From the NCBI GenBank assembly GCA_945905925.1, contig CAMDQN010000019.1, forward strand, positions 1 to 63,887: a DNA stretch of 63,887 bases, written 5' to 3'. The notes under the pieces are model-generated. The model was not told the origin of the DNA. It did no database searches and saw nothing but the letters and a program-made list of their open reading frames with translations. Both the position numbers and the translations under genes were made by a program. Shown one piece after another: positions 6,996-16,804 of the stretch (positions are counted from its first letter, which is position 1; every line of letters starts with the position of its first letter). The stretch is from Singulisphaera sp. GP187 (GTDB lineage Bacteria > Planctomycetota > Planctomycetia > Gemmatales > Gemmataceae).

Positions 6996-9900
6996 GGCTT
7001 CTCCTGAGGCGGCGTGTCTTTGGGAGCCTCTTTCGGCGAGTCCTTCGGCGGGAATAGTTTCGCTATCTGCTCGAACAGATCGGCGATCTCGCGCTGTGCC
7101 TGTTCCAGTTCCTTGAGTTCTTCCCGCTCCGCCTCGGTCAGTTTATCAGGGTCCGGGTGATCCTTCGCGAACTGTGCCGTGCGGCCGTTGAGTTCCGCCT
7201 GAAGCGCACGAAGAACCTTCAGTTGCGCGAGCGGCGGAACCACGTCCTGATCACTGCCGCCGTTGGGGTTCGGCGGGTTATTCTGCGATTTGGGCGGGTT
7301 CGAGGGGTTGTCCTTCTTGGTCGGCTTCTTGTCGTCCGGTTTCAGCGCGTCGGCGAGTTGCTCCAACCGGCGCAGCGCTTGTTCCATCGGCCGCAGCACC
7401 TTGCGGTCGCCGAGTGCTTCGAGGTCCGCGTCGTAGGCGGCGGCGAGGTCTGCGTCGTCGCACCGCGTCTTGATCTTCTCGCGCGCCAGGTCGATCGCTT
7501 TCGCGCTGTCGTTAAGTAGTCGCACGAAGACCGGGAACTGCGCAAGTTCGTTCTCTGCGAGCTTGCGAACCTCGATCGCGATTTCCGTTTCGCGCACCAA
7601 GTCGATGTCTGAATAGCTCGTGAGAAGGAGTTTGTCCCAGCCCTTCTGCTTCGCGACTTCGCCGTGAACGCGAACGGTTTCGGCGACTGCGGCTTTCTGA
7701 CGTTCGAGCAGCGCCTTCACCAGGTCGGCGAGTTTGCGGCGTTTCTCGTCGGAGAGTTGCCGACCGCCCTGCGCCGCGGCTTCGTCGAGTTTGTCGCGTG
7801 CGATGTCGAGCCGTTCCACCGCTTCGCGCTGGGCGCGTGTGTTCGGCTGGCCCTTCTCAAGGTCGTCGCGTGCCGCTTCCATCTTGTCGATCGCCGCGCG
7901 CAAATCACGCGCCGCGTCGTCGGCCTTGTCCGCGGTGAGCTTCTGAAGCAGTTCGCGCCCGCGCTCGATTAACTTGTCCTGTTCCTGCCCGAGTACCTTG
8001 AGCGTTTCTGCACGCTGACCCGGGTCCGTGATGCGCGACGCGGCCTCGACGCGTTTGCGGAGGCTGTCTTCGGCGGCGGCGATCGCGTCGAGTTGATCGG
8101 CGGCGCGCTTCTGCGCCTTCGGTTTCGCGAGTTCGGGGACGGCGTCGTTTTCCTTCTCCGCGAGCGCGGCGGCGATCGCGTCGAGTCGCGCGCCGCTGGA
8201 GGTCAACTTGTTCGCGGCGTCGGCCTGCCGGTTCGCGCGAAGCAACTTGGCCGCCTCGCGGAGTTCGTCGGGCAACTCCTGATTGCCGGCCGCTTCGAGT
8301 CCCTTGCGGAGCGCCTTCGCCTCGGCCTCGGCCTTCTCCGCGGCGGCCTTCATGTCGAGGGCAGTCGCCTCGACCGCGTTAGCCTGCGCGTTCAGCGCGG
8401 ACTTTTCGACTGGGTTATCGGTCGCGTCGGCCCGGCGTTTCAAGTCTGCGGCTTCTTTCTCCTTGAGTGCGGCTGCGCCGCGAAGGTCGTCGGCCTGCTT
8501 GTCCTTCTCGGTGGCGAGTCGCCCCGCGCGGGTGATCAGTTCGCGGGCTTGGTCCGCGGACTGGTCGGCCCGCACCCCGGCACGGTCGAGTTCGCGTTGT
8601 TGGTCGTCGCTCGGCCTCAGCTCGCCCGGCTTCACGCGATCCTTCATTTGCTCGTTGGCGACGAGCTGGCGCAGGATGTTGTCCTTCTGAACGCGGGCCT
8701 CGCCGCGAATCTCGCCGGCCCCGCCCCAGAGCGAGAGCAGGTCGAGCAGCGCGGTCGCGGTGTCCTCGATGTTCTTCTGACTACGCCCGGCTTTGCGAAG
8801 GTAGTCCGCGAGTTCCGCCTCCTGACCGGGCTTCGCGGGCTGACTCACGAGCCTCAGCGCGTCGGCGAGGTTCTGCTGCGCGGTGCCGAGGTCGCGCTCG
8901 ACCATGCGGCCGAGTTCGGCCGCAACGATTTCAACGCGATCAGTTGTGTTCGACTTCGGCAGACCGTTAGCGCGGACCGTTTCGCGGAGCAGTTTGGCCT
9001 TCGCGTGAAGCCCCTGCGCCTCGTCCGTGATCTTCCCGGTAAGCTGCCGTTGCCCTTGGTCCGCGCTGACGAGCCGGTCGCGATCGGCCGGTGAAAGCAC
9101 GCCGCCCGCAAGCGGCATCACCTCGGCTATTTTCTGTCGCGCGTCGCGCTGATGTTCGCGGATGCGGACCAGATCGGGGCGTAGGGTCGCAAGCTCCTTC
9201 TGGAGCCACGCGTCGATCGCCTCCGGCGATGCGATGCGAATCTCGATTTCACCCACACTGCGCCCCGACCCCTTCAACGGGGCGACATCGTCGAAGTCGT
9301 CGGCCATGGCACGAAGGATGAGCAGGTCGCCTTCGCGTACCGGCGTCCCGTCGTCGCGCGTGAAGGATGCAACAGGAACGCGAGCGAACGTGTCGAGGCT
9401 CCCGGTCGGCGGTGCGAGCGCGAACGCCGGCCCACCGACGAGTGCGGTGAGCGCCTGAACCCGTACGTTCCCGGCACCGGCGAGCGGAACCAGGCGCGGC
9501 CGCCCGTCGCGGTTCACGCGGTATTCGAGGAACGAGTCGCGCACGCCATATAGCGGGTCCTCCGCGACCGCGTTCACGAAGACGGACGCGGTCGGGCTGA
9601 GGAACACTGGGTCGCGTCCCGCGGCCGGGCGGTTGAGCGTTACCTTCGGCACCGGGTCGGGGGTGAGGGCGATCGTCAGCGCGCGCGTCCCGGTCAGCCC
9701 GGTGTCGTCGGTGAGTTTCATCGCGTACACGCCGGACAGCAAGGGAATGAAAGTGGCGGAAATGCGCGTCCCATCTCCAGAAATCGTCAGCGGAATGTCG
9801 GCGGTCATTTGGTCGGCTAGTCCCTGCGCGCCGATGGCCGCGAGCGGGTCGAGGTGGCCCAAGTGCGCCACCGGGGACACGTTCACGACGCTGCTCCGAT

Positions 9901-11014
9901 CACCCTGGTACACGAAAACCGCAGCCGAGAGTTTCACGTCGGTCGCGGCGCGGAACTGGACCACGGTCCCAGTGGGAATCTCGATCCGTTCGACGCCGTC
10001 GATGTCTACCGCCGCGAGTTTCGTGTACGCGGGCGGAACGAGGTGCAACCGCGGCGACGCGAGGCCGTCCAGCGGCACGAGGCGCGGCGGCGGAACCACC
10101 GTGACCGTTTGCCAGTCGGTTGTGGCGTCGTTGGAACTGACGCGCACCTCGAACGTGTTCGACACACGCGCCGGGTCGAAGCGAGTCGTGACGACCGCCG
10201 CACCGTAGACCTGCGGGTCGTTATTCAGCGTGAGAGGGAACTGCTCCTCGAACTCGGCGCCGTCCTTCGTGCGAACGGAAACCGTAGCCGGACCTCTCAG
10301 CACGCCGCGCACTGCGAACTTCAGCTCGAACGCCTCGCCTTTCGGGATGCGCACGGGGAACTGGGTCGGCGCGAGAAAGTCGACGCGCGTTTTGGTGGGC
10401 CACGGATGCACGCCGAACGGGTCCGCGAGTCGCACGAACGCGGTCGCGACGAGCCCGGTGTTGAACAACATCAGCGGCAGCGCCATCGCGAGAATCCCGA
10501 AGCAAAGCCATGCGTTCCGCCAACACCGGCCGGTAGGAACGAGGTTGTCTAGCGGCAATCGCCCAGCGCGGCGCTCGGCGACGCGCACTGCGGACGCGGT
10601 GAGCCGGTTGGAGGCGCCGGTCGGTTTCGGCGGGCGGTCTTCGTCTGCGTCCTCTTCGCTGGTGCCGAGGAACGAGATGGCCGACGCGAGCGAGTCATTG
10701 AGCGTGGGGAACTGATCTTCGAGTTCGAGCGCGACGGAGAGGGCGTCGGTGCGATACCGCATCGCGCGACCGTACCCGCGAATCCACACAATTCCTCCGC
10801 CCGCGAGGAGCGTTACGAGGAACAGCACGCGGACGAGCGGGGTCAGGTGGATCGCGGCGTCCAGGAACCCTGCGAGCGTGGCGACGCCCACGACAGTGGC
10901 AACGAACGCGAACGCACCGGACGCGAGCGCGACGCGTTTCCGCGTGCGACCGAGGTCAGCGAGCCGGTCCGGGAGCGATTCGCGCTCGGTCGGCGGTCGC
11001 AGAAGCAGTGCCAT
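6992..11014 (-). CDS. Large DUF4175-like membrane protein with coiled-coil C-half
   Basis: A 1340-aa protein. Residues ~30-52 and ~60-76 form two membrane segments, then a periplasmic part with Ig-like strands (roughly 180-560). A long charged, Ala/Glu/Lys-rich region follows, with strong coiled-coil character (roughly 600-1250) ending in a Pro/Asn-rich linker and a final acidic helix (LKVLRALQAELNGRT...). The architecture matches DUF4175-type proteins that accompany BatA/vWA proteins. It lies between the giant vWA protein gene and the Met/Pro-rich gene, in one direction. Role is inferred as part of a large envelope complex; no catalytic motif is visible. Confidence 0.7.
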   Translation of the reverse strand: MALLLRPPTERESLPDRLADLGRTRKRVALASGAFAFVATVVGVATLAGFLDAAIHLTPLVRVLFLVTLLAGGGIVWIRGYGRAMRYRTDALSVALELEDQFPTLNDSLASAISFLGTSEEDADEDRPPKPTGASNRLTASAVRVAERRAGRLPLDNLVPTGRCWRNAWLCFGILAMALPLMLFNTGLVATAFVRLADPFGVHPWPTKTRVDFLAPTQFPVRIPKGEAFELKFAVRGVLRGPATVSVRTKDGAEFEEQFPLTLNNDPQVYGAAVVTTRFDPARVSNTFEVRVSSNDATTDWQTVTVVPPPRLVPLDGLASPRLHLVPPAYTKLAAVDIDGVERIEIPTGTVVQFRAATDVKLSAAVFVYQGDRSSVVNVSPVAHLGHLDPLAAIGAQGLADQMTADIPLTISGDGTRISATFIPLLSGVYAMKLTDDTGLTGTRALTIALTPDPVPKVTLNRPAAGRDPVFLSPTASVFVNAVAEDPLYGVRDSFLEYRVNRDGRPRLVPLAGAGNVRVQALTALVGGPAFALAPPTGSLDTFARVPVASFTRDDGTPVREGDLLILRAMADDFDDVAPLKGSGRSVGEIEIRIASPEAIDAWLQKELATLRPDLVRIREHQRDARQKIAEVMPLAGGVLSPADRDRLVSADQGQRQLTGKITDEAQGLHAKAKLLRETVRANGLPKSNTTDRVEIVAAELGRMVERDLGTAQQNLADALRLVSQPAKPGQEAELADYLRKAGRSQKNIEDTATALLDLLSLWGGAGEIRGEARVQKDNILRQLVANEQMKDRVKPGELRPSDDQQRELDRAGVRADQSADQARELITRAGRLATEKDKQADDLRGAAALKEKEAADLKRRADATDNPVEKSALNAQANAVEATALDMKAAAEKAEAEAKALRKGLEAAGNQELPDELREAAKLLRANRQADAANKLTSSGARLDAIAAALAEKENDAVPELAKPKAQKRAADQLDAIAAAEDSLRKRVEAASRITDPGQRAETLKVLGQEQDKLIERGRELLQKLTADKADDAARDLRAAIDKMEAARDDLEKGQPNTRAQREAVERLDIARDKLDEAAAQGGRQLSDEKRRKLADLVKALLERQKAAVAETVRVHGEVAKQKGWDKLLLTSYSDIDLVRETEIAIEVRKLAENELAQFPVFVRLLNDSAKAIDLAREKIKTRCDDADLAAAYDADLEALGDRKVLRPMEQALRRLEQLADALKPDDKKPTKKDNPSNPPKSQNNPPNPNGGSDQDVVPPLAQLKVLRALQAELNGRTAQFAKDHPDPDKLTEAEREELKELEQAQREIADLFEQIAKLFPPKDSPKEAPKDTPPQEKP

Positions 11015-11090
11015 TGCGGAACCTCTTGGCTTCGCTACTCGTCAGTTCTCTTCGCACCAGCGCCGACCAAGTACGGCGCATCTGTAAGAC

Positions 11091-11165
11091 GTTTAGCGTC
11101 GGCCCCGCAGGGGCCAGCCGCTATTCAGCGCGTTCGTGGGCCGCCCCTGCGGGTCGTACGCTAAC
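11091..11165. repeat. Imperfect inverted repeat within the vWA operon
   Basis: The left arm (gtttagcgtcggccccgcag...) and right arm (...gcgggtcgtacgctaac) are complementary with small gaps. It lies in the 193-bp gap between the vWA gene stop and the DUF4175-like gene start, 43 nt from the stop. It could attenuate downstream expression or stabilise the upstream transcript. Confidence 0.7.
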
Positions 11166-11207
11166 ACACCACAGGCAATCGGCGCCCTTCACCTGTCTGA
11201 CGCACCA

Positions 11208-14200
11208 TCATAACAGTTGCTCCCGCTTCCGCAAAAGCCACTCGGTCAGCAGAAGTGACAATAGCAATACATACATGAGCGGTTGGTTCCACAGCGGCAC
11301 CGGCGGGCACGGCTGGTTCAGCGGCACGCGTTGGAGGTTCTTCAGGTCGTTGAAGATGTCGGTCGCGTTGGCGAGCGTGTAGAACCCGCCGCCGGAGATG
11401 CCCGCAGCCTGAACGAGATCGGCGCGGTTCAGTTCGGTGCGTTCGCGCTCGCCCATCGGCGGCAGCACGCGCGCCGTCGCAAACGGCCGCGACCCCTGCA
11501 CTTCTGGGTCCGTTAGCTCAAAGCGGTATTCGCCGTCGGGCGCGCGGGCCAGCGTCGTCTCGAACAGCACTGTCGGCCCAGTCGTGCGTGTCAGCACCAG
11601 TGTGCTGGTTTCCGTCGCGCCGGGTCCGGGCGTGCCGTCGTCCTTCAACTGCGGCCCACGCGTCATCGTCACGCGGACTGGCACCGCTCCCGCGGGTGCC
11701 GGCGTCTCGATCGGGAACCGCACCTGCACGGTCACCTTCTCGTCGCGTCGGAACTCGGTTTTGGGCGCGACCCGCACTTCCGGCCGGCGCACACGCGACC
11801 GCGACAGCACACGCATCGTCTGCATCCAGAACCGGTCGAAATGGTCCTCGTCGTTGCGGAACCGCCACCGCCAGGTGTCGTCGAACCCGAAGAACAGCAC
11901 CGGGCCGTTCCCAACGAACTGCTGAACCACGATGGGGTGGTTCTCGCCGGCGGCTCCGCCCTCGGCGCGGAGCGTGGGATGCGTCGCGAGTACCCGCGCC
12001 TGCGGCTTCAGCCGGTAGCCCTTCGCGTACCAGAGCAGTTCCTGGAACTGGTTCCACACGCGACTCGATTCGGCCTGGTCTGGCGAGAGCAAAAAGATCG
12101 GGTGTTGCTTGCCGGTCGGCGTCCACTGCGGGCGGAACCCTTCGGTGATCGGCTGCTCTTCGGGCGGGCGCGTCGCCACCGGAAGTTCGCCGGGCGTCAC
12201 GGGCAGCACCTCCGCGAGTGGCGTGTCCGCGTACGCGGCCGGGGTGCCGTGTTCGCCACAGAGGAAGAGCAACCCGCCGCCTTTCTCTTTCACGAAATCA
12301 GCGATGTCGCGCAGCGCGAGCGCCGAACGCGGCACCTGTTTCGGGTCCACGTCGCCGAGTACGACCACGTCGTAGCCGAACAGTTCGGTGCGCGTGGGGA
12401 AATCGCCGCGGAACGCGGAGCGGTCCGTTTCTGCCCAGCCCTTTGAAGCATCGAGCAGTACCACATGGATTTCGACCGCACGGCCGCCGATGGACTTGTC
12501 CGACTCGCGTTCCAGCATCACCTTCACGAACCGGAAGTCGTACCGCGGGTAGCCTTCCACGTAGAGCACGCGAATCTTGCGCGACTCAGTGACGAGTACC
12601 ACGCGCTCGATTGCGTTGTTGCGCCGGTTGGTCTCGCCCGGCACCGTGGGTACGCTAAGAATGTACGTCTTCGCGCCGATCTCCATTGGGACATGCGTGA
12701 CGACCACGTCCACCGGGTTGCCGTTCGGGTCCGGTCGAACGGTGACTTGGCCACGGTCTTCGAGTTTGCCGTTCGCGAGTTTCTCCTTGAGGTACACTGT
12801 AACCGGGTTAGCCGGCACGTCGCCTTTGGCGGTGAGCCTCGCTTTGAAGACGAGTTGATCGCCGCGGCCGACCACGTCCTCGGCCTGGATGTCGGTGAGT
12901 GCGAGGTCGGGGGTCTGCCACGGATCGCCGGTGCCGACGAGGAGCAGCGGCACGCCGTCGAGCGCTGCGGCGCGGGCCGCTTTGGGCAGGTCGTCTCCGG
13001 CCGTGGTCACGCCGTCGGTGAACATGATGATGGCCGAGAGCGTGCTGCCGCGGAACTTCTTCAACACATCTTCGACGCCGTCGCCGAGGTGCGACCCCTC
13101 GCCGGTCGGCTGCAGCTTGTTGATCGCGTCGCGCGCGTCCGCGAGTTGCGACTCGTCGTCCACGGTGGTGATCAGCCGCGCCTCGGGCTTCGCGTCAACG
13201 GCGAAGATGTGAACCTTCACCTGCTTCTCGCGGAACAATTTGTCGAGCCAGTCGGCGTCCTTGCGAGTGAGGAGCATCTGCGCGAGCCGAAGCCGGTTCG
13301 CCTCGGAGAGGTCCGTGGTGCCGGCCAACTCTTCGGCCTTTGCACGCACGGCGGGGTCTTTCAACTCGTCCACCTTCGCCATACTCGCGGAGGTGTCGAG
13401 GAGGATGACGACTTCGGGCCAGCCTTCACGGTCGAACCCGAGCCTGAGTTGTGTAAGGATGACAAAGAGCGCGAGCAAGAACGTGGCGGAGCGGAGCAGC
13501 GCCGGGACCGCGAGCCGACCGAACCCGCCCGCGGCGCGGCGCTCGACCCAGTACACGCCGAAGGTCAGCACGAGGCACGCACACGCGAACGCCGCGACCG
13601 TGCGTCGGTCGGTCACCGCGTTCTTGAAAAACGGCGGCACGCCTTCAAGACGCCATCGTGTGCCTTCGCCCGGTCCGGCGGTGGGCACGCCGGCGGCGGA
13701 TTCGAGGTGCGAGCGAGGGCCGTGCGGCAAGAACCCGAGCGGGTTCGCGGTGCGCTCCGCGTGTGCCACCGCGAACAGCACCAACCCACCGATCGCGAGC
13801 GGAACCAGCGCCGCCACGAGAGTGAGTGCGCGAACGAGTGACGATCGCGTGTGTGCGCCGCCGGTGGCGCCGGTGCGCGACGGGCCGAGGCGCCACGCGA
13901 GGATGAGTTCGGTCACGAGGAACAGCACCACAAACATCATCGCGACACGCGCGAGCCAGGGGCCGTGCGATCGGGGCGCGATGGTGACGATCGCTCCGCT
14001 CTCGCTGGTCGGCTTCACCTCGGTCGGGTCCGGGACGAACTGCACCGCGCTCAGCGACCGGAACTCGCGCGGGTCGATTCGCGTCAGGTCCGATTCGGTC
14101 GCGACCCCGGCGACGACCTCGGGGACGTTCACCGCGAACACGCGGTCGCGTGCGCCGTTCAGTCCCATCCGGTAGAGGCCGCTGGTCGCGGTGTTGGTGA

Positions 14201-16223
14201 ACCGCGCGACGCCGGCCTCGTCCTGCATCACGAGCGGAACGTTCGCGGAGATGCTGTCGGGACCGTTCAGGCCCGCGATCAGCCCGGCGTTGGAAGCGGG
14301 AAAGAACTCCTCGATCGCCTCGCCAGTGCGGAGCGTGTGCCGGTCAGGGTTCGCAACCGAATACTTGAGAAACTCGTGCCAGAACACGAGGTACGTTTGC
14401 ATCGTGGCCCAGTCGGTCCAGTCGCGGTTGAACGTGCTGGCGAAAACGTAGACACGCCCGCGGTGCTTGGTCCACTCAACGAGCGCCGGGTCCGGCTTTG
14501 CGGTGGAAGTTGCCACCGGCATCGGGTTCGTGCCGGCGCGCGAGAAGGTCATGAGGCGGTGTGCGCGGCCGTCGGCCGGCGCGTCGATCTTCACGTAAGA
14601 ACGGAACGGCTCGTTGATCAGTTCGGCGCGCAGTTTCGGGGCGCCGAACAGCACGAGCGGCGGGCGGCTGTAAGCTTCTTCTTCGGCCGCGAGCCTGAAG
14701 CCGGGGTCGTCCGGTCCGGCGATGGTCACGAGGTCGCCGAACTCGCCTGGCAACACGCCGGCGCCATCGCGGTAGAATTCGGCGTTGTACTTCGCGCGGC
14801 TGGCGACCGCGTTCGGTCCCAGCCCGATGACGACGGTCCCGCCTCGCCGGAGCACCGCGTCGAGCTTCGTCGCCATGTCCGCAGTTGGGTTTGGCACGTC
14901 GCAGAAAAACACGCAATCAATGCCGGTGAGGTCGCACACGGCCGGATCGACGAAGTCGGCGGGCGTGACCACGCGCGGGCGGTTGGGCGTGTCGGTGAAC
15001 TTGGCCTCCGGTGGGAACAGAGCGCGGTTCAGGTGCGTGGCCGCGCGCCGGTTCGCGTCGGGGTCGGCCTTTCCGTCCACGAGGATCGCGTGCAACCCGT
15101 CGCGCACTTCGACCGCAGTGGCGCGTGTGTCGTCGGCGATGAGGTCGTCGCCGTCCATGATTCGCGCCTGCAGAACGTGAACGCCGCGCTCGCGGAACCG
15201 GTGTTGGTGGTCGAGGTCGAACCGCACGTTCTGGCGCCCGCCGGCCGGAATCGGTTCGACCGGCTTCTGCTCGACCGACGCGAGCGTGTCGCCCCCGCCC
15301 GACGGGCGCCCGAGAAGCAACTCGACGCGCACGTTTTTGCGCTCGGCGCGCCCAAAGTTGGCGATGGTGACGGTGACCGTAACCGGTTGATCGACGAGTG
15401 GCATCTCGTCCGCGAGTTTGACATCCGCGACCGCGAGGTTCTCGGCGTCGCGGCCGGCGGTGTCCACGATGGCCACGTCGGAGCGGGATGCGATGCGCTG
15501 CCAGATTTCCGCGGTGCTGTTCTCGGCGCGCGGGACCGCGTTGACCCATGAGGACCGCTGGAGGTCGGTGAAAATCGTGAGTTGGCGCCGCAGGTAGGCT
15601 CGCGGGGACCGCGTGAGGATGTCCGCGACGGTCGCGAGCGCCGCGGTGTGGTCGGCGGTGCCGTGTGAGGGTTTCACCTTCTTCAACTCCGCGACGACCT
15701 TGTCGGGATCGTTGGACGGCCCCGGTACGAGCGGTTGGAGCAAGGTAGTCAGAACGAGAACGGTGTAGCCGTCGCCGGGGTTGCCGCTGCGGACGAGGTT
15801 CTCGGCCTGTGCGACGGCGCGCTGAAACCGGGTCTGGTCGCCATCGGCTTTCGCGGTCATGCTAAGGGACGCGTCGAGGACGATGACGTGGTGCGTGCGC
15901 GGCACGTTGGCGACCGTCTCGGCAGCGCCCGGTTTGATCGCCTGCCACAGTTCTTCGGCCCACGGGGTTGTGGCGATCATGGCGAAGAGGAGCAGCGCGA
16001 GCGCAAGCGTGCGAAGCGAGAGGAGTACCCACTGGTCGATGCGGCGCTTGTGCCTGCGCTCGGCGACGAGGAGGAACCGGATCGCGGCCCACGGCACGAT
16101 CTGGTAGCGTTTGCGAAAGAGTAGGTGAACGACGAGCGGCACGCCGACCGCGACGGCAGTGGCACCTGCGGCCAGGAGTGGGCTAAACACGGCGAACAGG
16201 GGGTACATCATGTGTTGCGCCAT
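11208..16223 (-). CDS. Giant BatA/vWA membrane protein with two vWA and GATase-like domains
   Basis: 1671 aa. The first half has a BatA-type N-terminus with membrane helices (7-36, 66-84), a vWA domain with MIDAS DASLSM (117-122), a CARDB-like stretch (LVDQPVTVTVTIANFGRAER), a glutamine-amidotransferase-like segment and a membrane helix near residue 766. The second half repeats the plan: a helix near 810, further helices, a second MIDAS DTSASM near 941, a GATase-like domain (IRVLYVEGYPRYDF ... GGGLLFLCGEHG, about 1220-1320), a fibronectin-like segment, and a C-terminal helix. In related genomes I would expect these halves as two genes, so this looks like a fusion. No MoxR or DUF58 partner lies next to it. 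Confidence 0.8.
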   Translation of the reverse strand: MAQHMMYPLFAVFSPLLAAGATAVAVGVPLVVHLLFRKRYQIVPWAAIRFLLVAERRHKRRIDQWVLLSLRTLALALLLFAMIATTPWAEELWQAIKPGAAETVANVPRTHHVIVLDASLSMTAKADGDQTRFQRAVAQAENLVRSGNPGDGYTVLVLTTLLQPLVPGPSNDPDKVVAELKKVKPSHGTADHTAALATVADILTRSPRAYLRRQLTIFTDLQRSSWVNAVPRAENSTAEIWQRIASRSDVAIVDTAGRDAENLAVADVKLADEMPLVDQPVTVTVTIANFGRAERKNVRVELLLGRPSGGGDTLASVEQKPVEPIPAGGRQNVRFDLDHQHRFRERGVHVLQARIMDGDDLIADDTRATAVEVRDGLHAILVDGKADPDANRRAATHLNRALFPPEAKFTDTPNRPRVVTPADFVDPAVCDLTGIDCVFFCDVPNPTADMATKLDAVLRRGGTVVIGLGPNAVASRAKYNAEFYRDGAGVLPGEFGDLVTIAGPDDPGFRLAAEEEAYSRPPLVLFGAPKLRAELINEPFRSYVKIDAPADGRAHRLMTFSRAGTNPMPVATSTAKPDPALVEWTKHRGRVYVFASTFNRDWTDWATMQTYLVFWHEFLKYSVANPDRHTLRTGEAIEEFFPASNAGLIAGLNGPDSISANVPLVMQDEAGVARFTNTATSGLYRMGLNGARDRVFAVNVPEVVAGVATESDLTRIDPREFRSLSAVQFVPDPTEVKPTSESGAIVTIAPRSHGPWLARVAMMFVVLFLVTELILAWRLGPSRTGATGGAHTRSSLVRALTLVAALVPLAIGGLVLFAVAHAERTANPLGFLPHGPRSHLESAAGVPTAGPGEGTRWRLEGVPPFFKNAVTDRRTVAAFACACLVLTFGVYWVERRAAGGFGRLAVPALLRSATFLLALFVILTQLRLGFDREGWPEVVILLDTSASMAKVDELKDPAVRAKAEELAGTTDLSEANRLRLAQMLLTRKDADWLDKLFREKQVKVHIFAVDAKPEARLITTVDDESQLADARDAINKLQPTGEGSHLGDGVEDVLKKFRGSTLSAIIMFTDGVTTAGDDLPKAARAAALDGVPLLLVGTGDPWQTPDLALTDIQAEDVVGRGDQLVFKARLTAKGDVPANPVTVYLKEKLANGKLEDRGQVTVRPDPNGNPVDVVVTHVPMEIGAKTYILSVPTVPGETNRRNNAIERVVLVTESRKIRVLYVEGYPRYDFRFVKVMLERESDKSIGGRAVEIHVVLLDASKGWAETDRSAFRGDFPTRTELFGYDVVVLGDVDPKQVPRSALALRDIADFVKEKGGGLLFLCGEHGTPAAYADTPLAEVLPVTPGELPVATRPPEEQPITEGFRPQWTPTGKQHPIFLLSPDQAESSRVWNQFQELLWYAKGYRLKPQARVLATHPTLRAEGGAAGENHPIVVQQFVGNGPVLFFGFDDTWRWRFRNDEDHFDRFWMQTMRVLSRSRVRRPEVRVAPKTEFRRDEKVTVQVRFPIETPAPAGAVPVRVTMTRGPQLKDDGTPGPGATETSTLVLTRTTGPTVLFETTLARAPDGEYRFELTDPEVQGSRPFATARVLPPMGERERTELNRADLVQAAGISGGGFYTLANATDIFNDLKNLQRVPLNQPCPPVPLWNQPLMYVLLLSLLLTEWLLRKREQLL

Positions 16224-16485
16224 GGTACCGCGACGTGGCGGATCGCGGTACGAAAGAACCGGATCGGGGCGCGAACCGGCGCCCGGTCACCGGTGTTCTT
16301 AGTATGACGGTGTGGGATTCGGGTGGCAACGGGCAGAGAGTCACACCGCCCTCGTGCGCAAACCGCCCTCGTGGCCTCAGTATCGTGGATTTTCCCGAAT
16401 ACCGTTGCCGGGTCCGCGACCACACCGTAACCTCTTCTTAACGCGCTGCGTTCGCGCAGACGTTTTGACAACTTAAGTTGGTGAG

Positions 16486-16645
16486 TATCTTATCCAGAGT
16501 GGCTGAGGGGCCAGGCCCGACGACGCCACAGCAACCGGTCCGACGTTACGAGATCACAACTCGTAGCCCGGATGCAGGTGCTAACTCCTGCCCGGCAAAC
16601 GCCCTCCCCAATCGTGGGGTACGGTATGGCCGGGGAAGATAAGAT
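16486..16645 (+). promoter_or_regulatory. SAM-I (S-box) riboswitch aptamer
   Basis: The conserved elements occur in order: P1 5' strand cttatc (16489-16494) followed by cAGAGtGGctGAGGG, then GGCCC, the GCAACC box, the ggTGCTAActCC element of P4 (cagg...cctg), and the closing GATAAG (16638-16643) that pairs with the P1 5' strand. This is the S-adenosylmethionine-binding SAM-I fold, which normally turns off methionine or sulfur assimilation genes when SAM is plentiful. It sits upstream of the threonine-synthase-like gene and presumably controls the whole 16.8-21.5 kb operon. Confidence 0.92.
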
Positions 16646-16804
16646 CTCGCGTGGAGCCGACTCCTCACAGAGTTGCCCCCCGTAGTCTTATCTCACCACA
16701 CCCGCCAATTGTGGCGGCACTTCTGGTTAAGCATTCCCCAACAACGGTAATTGTTCGGCCGCATGTTGCACCGCGATTGTATCGTTCTCTAAAGGGGTTG
16801 TGCC
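16637..16804 (+). promoter_or_regulatory. Expression platform of the SAM riboswitch and GTG start context
   Basis: Bases 16637-16644 (agataaga), which include the 3' strand of aptamer P1, are exactly complementary to 16686-16693 (tcttatct). When SAM is absent this second helix could form in place of P1. A 6-bp hairpin (ccgcca / tggcgg, 16702-16717) follows, without a T-run, so intrinsic termination is not evident and control could be by Rho or at translation. The ribosome site aaagggg (about 16791-16797) precedes the GTG start at 16805. Confidence 0.6.

Noticed and set aside
12465-15551. Two long plus-strand frames (458 and 566 codons)
   Set aside because: Both lie opposite the giant vWA protein gene, which has clear domains on the other strand.
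16465-16493. TTGACA followed by tatctt as a promoter for the riboswitch operon
   Set aside because: Spacing is only 15 bp, and the start would fall inside P1 of the aptamer, so transcription must begin upstream.
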